A stretch of 64,000 nt of DNA from Fusarium oxysporum f. sp. lycopersici 4287. Taxonomy: Eukaryota > Ascomycota > Sordariomycetes > Hypocreales > Nectriaceae. The position numbers and the translations under genes were made by a program. Within the stretch, counting starts at the first letter, position 1; the number at the start of each line of letters is the position of its first letter. This document shows, piece by piece, positions 56,355 through 64,000 of the stretch. The stretch covers positions 1,501,163 through 1,565,162 of the forward strand of contig NC_031000.1 of the NCBI RefSeq assembly GCF_000149955.1, given 5' to 3'. Under the pieces are notes generated by a model, which saw nothing but the letters and a program-made list of their open reading frames with translations, searched no databases and was not told where the DNA came from.

Positions 56355-57487
56355 GTTGATGTCCCACCTGTGAGGTCGGCAAGAAATTGACAGAATATCG
56401 GCGCTCGAAAGTTGGCAAGTATCGATTGTTTGGGCTGATAATTTAAGCTTAAGCTGGGTAGGTTATCAGCACTGGCTTCGCAATGGCTAGATTTCGATAT
56501 CGAATTGTGATAGAATCTGACAGTGGAGAAAGTAAAATGGAAGATTGAATGGCTCATTGGAGAAATCTGGGGTGACGAACATCTATGGAAAGAGCTGACT
56601 TGGGCTAGATTTTGGGCAGATTCTAAATGCACCTGCCTCACTGGAAAATTAATTAGTCCTGGGTTCGGGAGGAGTTAATAACCTTTCTCTACAAACGAGC
56701 TGTAAGTGGCCTTTCGCGATTTCCTAAGCAACTCCCCCAGATTAAACATTTTAAATTACCTACTGGGCTGAGCACAGATCGTATGATGACAAAGTTAAGC
56801 CAACGTATCCGTGCACACGTCCGTGTCCCAAGCCTACTCGTTTTTGGCATGCTGGAGTCTTAGCTTTACCATAAGCGTAGATGCGGGCCCAGGAGAAACC
56901 CGTATAGAGCGGGAATTTCGGGTTGTGCAGGCGATTGCGTAGTATAACTAGGTGATATTTGGACTGACAGTAGCTCATAATACGATTATGTTCATATGTG
57001 GCTCCAGGAGTGTACCGCTTCCCCAAAGTCGGGATGAATTTCATAAATGATATGCCAAGCTGAGTATCGGGTGGTCAGGGCTTGAGATTAATGTAGCCAA
57101 GGCGGAAGCATAAGAGGGATCGAGAGCTGGGTGAAAATAAACGCTAATTTTATATATCTCTTTGTTAGAGTCGATGTATATATGATTACTACTTTCTTAC
57201 CTGACTGCGTCTACCTCGTCCGAGTCTGTCATTCCACGAAGGTGCTTGGCGATTCTGCGTCATATGATCGCGTTTTCATACAATCTGGCTTGCCCAGGAG
57301 GCTGTCGTGAGGATCTGGGATTCGGTTGGGCAGGATAGGAGCTCCTGACATTCTTCCCTTTCGCATCTTCAAGGAAATCCATAGGTTGGATTTGATGAGT
57401 ATTTCATTTTCAAGCCGTGTTTGCTGTCGAGTTATCAGATCAGGCTGTAGACCCTTTGCCGCAATCCATGGTGAGATAACCAGCACG
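56355..57487. other. No supported gene
   Basis: Upstream region of the Opy2-like gene and AT-rich sequence. Short frames only. Confidence 0.35.
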
Positions 57488-58609
57488 TCAGTGCTTCAGG
57501 AATATCGCTAAGAGGCTGCATATTGTTCGATATTGATGGACTGTCCTCTGCTGCTTCGAGCCGGGGCTCATGCATAAAAAAGGTTGCTTGTATCCTAGTA
57601 GCTCCTTCTGCGACTGCTGATGGTGCAAGCGTGGTGTTGTATCTGACGTGGGGGTGCTGAAGTGAAATGAGGTCAATTTCCTAATCCTGGGCTGGAATAT
57701 AGGCAGGCCGAATCGATGAAGGATATGCTCGATTAGGGACTTAAGTATGGGCACGGAGGAAACTATTATCGTAATGGCCTCTTCCATTTGAAGCCAAAAG
57801 TATGCCGGTATTAGAGTCCTGAACCTTTCTGGAGAAGCAAAGTCCAATATGCATATCTTGATGAGCCTCAAGAAGATGGTTATAGCTGCAACCAGGCCAA
57901 GCGCCAACAAAACGGTGATAAGACAGTGTTCCACAGTCGATTAGTTAAGCTTCCAGATTAAGAGCATTAGCATGATTGCTAAAGTCAAGTCATCAAATAA
58001 AGCAACTCCTTGCAAGAGGAGTTAGCATCATGCAATAAGGGCCAATATCGTGGTTGATAACTTACCTATAGTCACGTAGCCACATATCTAAATCTGCTGC
58101 GCACTTAAGCACCGCGCATCTAGAACCTCATTCCCAGTGTGCATTAATTGGTCGACACTGGATGGGCTAGAAGATTTCAGTGCTGATAATGCAGGCAGCT
58201 TGAATACCAATTATAAACTAAATGATTGCATGCCAGGCCTCATTGATGCGAACTTTAGCAGTAGAAACCCAACTGAGGTCCTAGCGGGGGCAGGCACTAA
58301 AGTTAACAGTAAAATAACCATATAAATATATTAAAGGGTCTTAATGCCCTGCTCCAGAGATGTACTATAGCTGTAACGGCCCAGCCCATAATCTACACTT
58401 AAATCAGTATTATCTATTTATCTAGATTATCTTGTACTTATAATGGCGACCGAGATGGTATAGTCTGAGGCATCCAGTTTGTATACTGGGGCTACATGAG
58501 TATAGATCCGCACTGAGAAGACAAGAATGGCAATGATGAGAAAGGGCGTGACGATGGCTACAGCCCGCGGTCCCAGCGAGTCATATGGCAGATGAGCATC
58601 TTGGTCCAT
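57488..58609 (-). pseudogene. PTH11/rhodopsin-domain receptor relic
   Basis: The minus strand starts MDQDAHLPYDSLGPRAVAIV with a first helix (TPFLIIAILVFSVRIYTHV) and KLDASDYTISVAI, the usual opening of the fungal rhodopsin/PTH11-like domain. After several stops, PIQCRPINAHWE near 58150 matches the FQCxPIxAxW loop. From about 57934 the frame reads LITVLLALGLVAAITIFLRL and YFWLQMEEAITIIVSSVPIL, corresponding to the last helices. Many stops in the middle show it is dead. Such receptors sit in the plasma membrane and sense external cues. Confidence 0.7.
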
Positions 58610-59483
58610 CCGGGCAAATCCAAAATCAGCTCGGTCAAGTGTCGAAGACCAGATGGGAGAAGGGGTAGCTCTCTGCGCGCTTGTGAGGGTAATTGAACGA
58701 GGATTGGGATTGATGAGAACGAGCCTCAGGCTAGAAGTAGGATGACCTGGGAATCCGTGGCGCTACCCGCCTTCGTCAGCATGTATCAGGGGCACCCTCA
58801 TCGCAAGCGCTAATGCCAGCCACGCCATAGCGCAGCGACATGTCACAATGCCTTGGGGACGCCACAACCTGAGGTGCACCTCCCTCAGACACGGGCAACA
58901 AGACAGAGATGGCTAGCCGTTAACGATAGTTCTTATCGTTATTGTACGAGGTTTTCTACACAGATTTTTCAGACGATAACATAAGTAGTAGTAAAGCCTT
59001 GTTGAGATGAGAAATCGTCGAATAAGCACTGTATGTTGGAAAGAGACAAGGGCATGAGCCAACATTAAGATGAGGAGGCGTCAAGGCTGAGTTTGTGATT
59101 CGGTCGGATTTAAGTTAGTGTTCAGTTGACAGGGATTGAGATGGCTTCGAGCTAGGATTGGTTGATGTGTGGTATTGCTGGCCTGTTGGAAAAAGGAAGC
59201 ATAACGCTTTGAGCTAAGGAGACACCGTGTGCCAGCACATTCGTTCAGCAAGGACAGGTCATGACCCAAGGAACATACTTTTGGTAAAAACTATGGATGG
59301 ATTTTCAAAGAATTTTGCCAAGTTCATATGTAGGTAGCTGGCGAGAGAGAAGATCAAGGGCATCCTAATCCCAACCCGCGAGACGGATAAGAATTGCCGA
59401 GAGAGGCTACACAAGTCCGGGAATGAGAGTTTCCCCGTTACCGATGATCGATCCGATTCTATCCCTTTGAGCGGTACAGCCCT
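58610..59483. other. No supported gene
   Basis: Short frames only. Left-hand continuation of the TLH-like relic may decay into 59300-59483. Confidence 0.35.
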
Positions 59484-59715
59484 TCATGAGGATTTGTTGA
59501 GATCGAGGACAAGATTCAAGTATGCGAGACAGGTATCGGGACACCAATGAGATGCGGTTGCAAATGGTTTGCCACGAAATTGAGACGTTCGAAGCTTATT
59601 CGCCAGCATCTCCCATGCATCCGATAGGTTGGTCTCAGGTTTTTGTAAAAATGGCCACCCAGCCCTCCGGCAACTCAGGTCATCCCTAATGTCATCAACA
59701 TTGAAACTCGGCCTA

Positions 59716-61943
59716 CCATCCAGGACCACCTAACGCATAACCCCACCTAATGCATAACCAAAATTTCGCTTCTCCCATACAAAATCCAAATTTTCAATTG
59801 CATTATATTCAGCCAGGCATGAAGATACTCGCGAACGAAGACCTGCACTATATTGCTTTTTTCATCAATTTTTTATATCGGCCTGAATTTTTCCCGTTCC
59901 GCCCTGTAGCCTGGTTCTCTAGCCCTTTGAATTTTTGTCGCATTTCACATCATGTACCCTAGGCGACTCCATCCACTTAAGCCGAACTTTCACCTAATTT
60001 ACTCGCCATAACTCCTTCCGTAATGGTTCGCCGTAATTATACCGAAGATGAAGTAGCTGAGGCTATATTCGACACCACCGATAGAGGCCTCTCACAGAAT
60101 GAGGCGGCCCAGAAACGTGGAGTACCTCAGTGGACCATTTCGAGACGACTTTCCGGTCAAGCAAGCAGGAATGAACGTATCCAGGCCAACCAGCGTATTC
60201 CAAAGAGCCAGGAGGAGACGCTTATTCGCTGGGTGCTGCGACAAGAGTCTCTAGGCTATGCTCCCTCGCACAGCCAGGTCCGCGCCTGTGTCGAGGCCAT
60301 CCTCCAACAACAAGGCGATAACAAACCTTTAGGCAAGCACTGGACCACCAGGTTCGTCAAACGTCACCCAAAACTATCTAACAAGATTGGAAAACGTCAA
60401 GAAGCCGCCAGATTTGATGGCTTTACTCCAAAGGCGGTCAATTGGTGCTTCGATATCAGGGAGAACGAGTACGGCTGGATCAAGCCTGAAAACACAGTTA
60501 ACGTGGATGAGGGCGGCATAATGGTGGGTTTCGGTAAGTCTTCTATAAGTACTCTATAGGCTTTTATAGGGTATAGCTAATTGGTTGTCCATGAGCCCTG
60601 GACAGCCTCGTGATCGGGAGCTCTGACCCGAAGAAGAAGGCGATGTTGAAAGGCGTTCAGTCGCGCACCTGGACTTCGTTTATTGAGGCTGTCACCGCAA
60701 CTGGCCGTGCTTTGAAACCGGGAATTATATTTAAAGGAAAAGAGCTGCAGAAGCAGTGGTCCCTTAACGAATTCGAATTAATAGCGGACTGGCACTACAT
60801 CACATCACCGAACGGCTGGACAGACAACCATATTGCTCTCGAGTGGTTGAAGGACGTTTATCTACCACAAACGGAGCCTCGTGATGCATCGGATGCGAGA
60901 CTCATTATCCTTGACGGTCACGGGAGCCATGTGCAGGTGAGCATTTCGGAGTTTTCGCCGCTGAGTCACCCGCTATAGGGTCGCTGACGAGCAGTCAGGA
61001 CGAGTGGATGGCTACGTGCTTTCTGAACAACGTCTACTGCTGTTACTTACCAGCACATTGTTCCCATGGTCTGCAGCCATTAGATAATAGGATTTTTAAT
61101 GTCATCAAAGGTGCGTACCGGAAAGAACTCCAAAACCTGGCTAGTTTGACCGATTCTGCGCCGGTTGACAAAGTCAACTGTATCCGGGCATACGCGAAAG
61201 CCAGGGAGGCGGGCATGAGGAAAGATATTATCTTATCCGGCTGGAGATTTACTGGAAATTGGCCTATAAATCGTCATAAGGCTCTAACACATCCTGAAAT
61301 TCAACCAGACAAAGAAAAACTGCTGGAAGAGTTAAAGACGCCGAGCCCTCCTCAACTGCACTCAGATGATACGCCAAAAACGAGTCGGCAAGTGAGGGAA
61401 ATGGCCAAACACCGAAGCCGTCCGACCAGGCAGAAGTACAGTAAGATCGCAAAGGGACTGGAAGCTTTAGAGATGAAGGTGGCCGTTCGGAATGCGCGGA
61501 TTACTGGCCTCAAGGAGCAGATGGCTCAGGTGCGGCGAGGGAAGAAAAGAAAGGCGGTACCAAACCCGAACCGACGATTCGTGGCTCTGTCGGAGAACCT
61601 AGCGGCTGGAGAAGCTCTTCCTGACTCAAAAGAGGCAGAAATAGAGGTGGATGTGGATGAGGAGGTCGAGTCGGTGATTGAGGTGGGTGTCAGGTCAGAG
61701 GACGAAAGTGATGACTTTATGGTCGTAACAAAGCACTGCCAGCGCACACGGAGCGGTCGGGAGATCAAAAAACCACGCAGGCAGTAAAAATTAAGCAATT
61801 TTCTAGAAACTTTCTCCAAAGCCTCATTTATTAATTGAGAATCGGGCCTGTTTTTGTGGACATCAAAATTTGGATTTTGTATGGGAGGAGCGAAATTTTG
61901 GTTATGCATTAGGTGGGGTTATGCATTAGGTGGTCCTGGATGG
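59716..61943 (+). mobile_element. Pogo-like transposon, copy 2, complete
   Basis: 2228 bp flanked by TA (59714-59715, 61944-61945). TIRs of about 78 bp start CCATCCAGGACCACCTAA and match apart from two visible bases. Each holds two copies of the unit CCACCTAATGCATAACC. It is the best-preserved copy of the family also seen at 5470-7679, and is inserted in a TLH-like gene relic. Confidence 0.94.
60023..61787 (+). CDS. Pogo-like DDD transposase, three exons, intact (copy 2)
   Basis: Exons 60023-60533, 60596-60936 and 60999-61787 join in frame (546 residues). Introns are 62 nt each (GTAAGT...CATGAG and GTGAGC...GTCAG). Residues 1-120 are helix-turn-helix/CENP-B-like (GVPQWTISRRLSGQASRNER, GKHWTTRFVKRHPKL). 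Catalytic aspartates are Asp162 (NVDEGG), Asp277 (ILDGHGSH) and Asp313 (GLQPLDNRIF). The tail has a basic patch (RRGKKRKAV) and an acidic run (EIEVDVDEEVE). It ends GREIKKPRRQ. All parts look functional; activity is not shown by sequence alone. Confidence 0.94.
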
Positions 61944-62730
61944 TAATGCCCAGCATCATTTCTTCAACCTGCTCCTCAACCAGTGTGATGGCCTAATGGT
62001 AAGTCCTACAGAAGTCAGAGAGCCTCACTTCTTTATCATTGCCAACCACAAACGAACGCCCATCAGGTGCCCAGGAGAGATTCCCGGGCATGTCCTCCTG
62101 TCTAACAATGGACTTAGCAAACGCCTTTAGCTCGATGAGTTCCCCAAAAGGTGTATAGCAGCCCCGCATAAGATATTTTTGGCGGATAGCTTCGAAGCGC
62201 TCGGGCTGAGAAGAGTATTGGTCTCGAGATGGCCAGTGGTAGGCAAGAGTACTGTAGCGATACAGAGGAAGAGCATACTCTAAGAAAAGTGCACGTCCAA
62301 TCCACATGAGTGCCGCTAGGCCAGGTGTAGAGTTGTGAGCTGAATGATAAGACATAGACCGCCTTTGTATCCCCATAACAGCAGTATAGTAAATGATAGC
62401 GGAAGACGACATGTCTCCAGCGGGGTCTCGATATGTCCAGGACATCATTGAGAGCTGAAATAAAGCTTCAGATAGCTCCAGCCAAGGCCCGGATAGGAGG
62501 CCGAATTCCGATTCGTCCTGCATCGGGTTATCCTCCTCTCCAATGTGCGTGTCTTGTTCGGAATCACTCTCCTCATCACTCTCATCACCGCTCGCATAAC
62601 TTGATTCGTCGTCCTCAACAGGGCGAACGCAATAGCAGCCTTGTTCACTCCTATGCAGTTGTATCACGAGAGACACGATGTAATGCATTATAATTTCCTT
62701 ATTCAGCCCCAATTTTGAGTTGTAGAGCTC

Positions 62731-63585
62731 TTAACGTTGTCGTTCCTTGAATACCAAAACCCGAAAGACGAAACAGATAATCGCTTTTACATGTACATGT
62801 ACCTTTTCAAGCATGACACAGCTCGAAACGGATGTGGCCAAAAGACATCTTTTGAATATGTATTCAGCCAACAACGAGACGTGTATGACGTGCGAGTTAT
62901 TGTAGCTATCACACGATTGAACATGAGATCAACACCCTGGAGCAAAACCGCAGTTGAGTTTCGGCCTCAGCAGAGCTCTTGACCGAAGCTCCCTTCGATT
63001 GGGCCCAGTAGATAATCTTGACCTTGGATGAAGTCCGGTTGTGCTGATGCAGTGATAACTTCGAGCGGCCGGTTACGAAATAGATCAGGCCAACGAGTGT
63101 TTCGGAGTCATGGCGCCGTCTCGTTTTGGTCGATAATTCCTGCCCGGTCATGGGGACTGCTTCCCTGATGTGTTCTTGGCGCTTTCATCGATATTTATAG
63201 CGCAATTTTTGTTCCTGTGTCACTCAGTGATATCTTTAGGGGCTTAATATTTCCGAGAGCTATGCCCTCTGTGAGTTCTACACGTCTCCTGAATGCGTGG
63301 CTTCAACGCGCTGTTCGCGTCCAAGTCCGTAATCAAACTTAGATTATATTACATGTTACAAGGCTCTCAGCCATTGCATCAAACTCTGTGAGAATCGTAC
63401 AGCGTCAGAAGTTGAGCACCAATCAGACGGTTAAGCGCCCCCTCCGTCACCGAAAGTGGAGCCGCGGCAGTTTCACTACGTACCCTCTTTCAAGTGAAAG
63501 AGGAAAACAGGGGTAATGGTCCAGGACGCCTAAAAATCCTCTTTCACTTGAATCTGGAGCTGGAATAATGATGTAGCGCTAGAGG
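62731..63585. other. No gene; inverted repeat near the right end
   Basis: A 16-bp perfect inverted repeat (TTCAAGTGAAAGAGGA at 63489-63504 and its complement at 63537-63552) lies just before the hAT relic. The left arm is itself part of a 9-bp palindrome (CCTCTTTCA-AG-TGAAAGAGG, 63484-63503). No coding signal otherwise. Confidence 0.5.
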
Positions 63586-64000
63586 ATGCTAGCACTCCCA
63601 AAGGTGCTCTTTAGCCACTCTGGAGAGGTCCGGGCAGCTATCATCCTCCGCACCCTTAAATCCTTCGGGATAACAACGAAACTCGGCTATCACACAGGAG
63701 ATAACGCCACTTCAAATGATATTCTACTCATAGGGCTCTTCCGGTCTCTAAAACTTGAATTTGGGGTTTGTATACACTACCTTTTAGATGAGTATTCACT
63801 TATATCGAACAGATTGATTATGATCCAATTACACACCGCATACGCTGCCTTGATCATATTCTTAATCTTGCCCTTCAAGCCTTTCTCCTTGCCACCTCAA
63901 AAGAAGCTCTCAAAGCTGCCCTTGCGGCTATTGAAGAGACGGAAGATACCGATCCTTACGAACTATTCTCTGCTTATCTTGTGTGCTGGTCATTGAAGAT
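63586..64000 (+). pseudogene. hAT transposase relic, runs off the right edge
   Basis: Reads HSGEVRAAIILRTLKSFGIT then TKLGYHTGDNATSNDILL, the hAT core motif around the catalytic GYxTxDNAxxND. After a frameshift near 63810 it reads ITHRIRCLDHILNLALQAFL, the RCxxHxLNLxxQAFL motif, then acidic sequence. The frameshift makes it a pseudogene. It differs clearly from the hAT copy at 1-1980 and represents a second lineage. Confidence 0.78.

Larger units (their letters stand above)
59484..62712 (-). pseudogene. TLH/RecQ-helicase-associated protein relic split by a transposon
   Basis: The right part (62712-61946) reads LSGPWLELSEALFQLSMMSW, RGCYTPFGELIELKAFAK, NLSWAPDGRSFVVGNDKEVR and LSDFCRTYH. A TAG (61993-61995) follows, then AITLVEEQVEEMMLGI up to the TA at 61944. 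The left part (59715-59484) continues RPSFNVDDIRDDLSCRRAGW and PFLQKPETNLSDAWEMLA. Removing the element and one TA joins the halves in one frame. This order resembles the N-terminal region of the large fungal telomere-linked or RecQ-like helicase proteins. No helicase motifs lie in this piece. The TAG (CAG to TAG type) shows decay apart from the insertion. No ATG start is visible. Confidence 0.62.

Noticed and set aside
56309..56641. A 110-codon minus frame over the first exon of the Opy2-like gene
   Set aside because: Different frame from the spliced Opy2-like model, with no domain; treated as chance.
63586..63996. A single 136-codon protein as a real small gene
   Set aside because: The first half is a hAT core fragment and the second half is frameshifted hAT sequence, so the frame is a relic rather than a gene.

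Overview
This window looks like part of the nuclear genome of a filamentous ascomycete, most likely a Sordariomycete. The evidence is short introns of 55-70 nt with GT/AG ends, pyrimidine-rich leaders, and host genes typical of Pezizomycotina: a fungal PI-specific phospholipase C, a Reg1-type PP1 regulator, an Opy2-like membrane anchor, a kelch/galactose-oxidase-like membrane protein and a PTH11-type receptor relic. One assembly gap (16299-17235) is present. I cannot name the species.

Layout. 1-2.8 kb: the 5' two-thirds of an intact hAT DNA transposon (minus strand, running off the left edge) with its terminal repeat and iteron-like subterminal region. 3.9-5.2 kb: a Cys-rich secreted protein. 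5.5-7.7 kb: a complete pogo-like transposon (copy 1), followed by a 14-3-3 gene fragment. 8.9 kb: a small CxxC/CxxC protein. 13.9-16.1 kb: a kelch-like single-pass membrane protein. 20.3 kb: a small coiled-coil protein. 22.8 kb: a 230-bp non-autonomous hAT MITE with a perfect 8-bp target duplication. 23.8-27.0 kb: PLC1. 27.4 kb: an ankyrin fragment. 29.8-31.4 kb: a calpain-fold protein with Ser at the catalytic Cys position. 32.8-34.9 kb: a piggyBac relic. 35.4-36.6 kb: a pogo-like transposase relic with a zinc knuckle. 37.0-38.8 kb: the Reg1-like gene (minus, two exons).

The last 22 kb (42-64 kb) is a transposon and pseudogene graveyard. It holds a hAT BED-finger fragment, a broken Tc1/mariner with perfect TIRs, and an AT-rich relic into which a complete 2.9-kb DDD transposon is nested. 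It also holds a LINE ORF1 relic, a shortened Opy2-like gene, a PTH11-type receptor relic, and a second complete pogo-like element (copy 2) inserted into a gene related to large fungal telomere-linked/RecQ-helicase-associated proteins. A second hAT relic runs off the right edge. Such a mix is usual for subtelomeric or accessory fungal regions, but no telomere repeat is visible.

The host genes are not an operon or an obvious cluster. PLC1, the Reg1-like regulator and the Opy2-like anchor belong to separate signalling systems (phosphoinositide/calcium, glucose repression, MAPK membrane anchoring). The window's strongest signals concern mobile DNA: at least eight distinct DNA or retro-element lineages, two of which (the pogo pair and the 47-50 kb element) keep complete spliced reading frames and all three catalytic aspartates. 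No CRISPR array, rRNA or convincing tRNA was seen.
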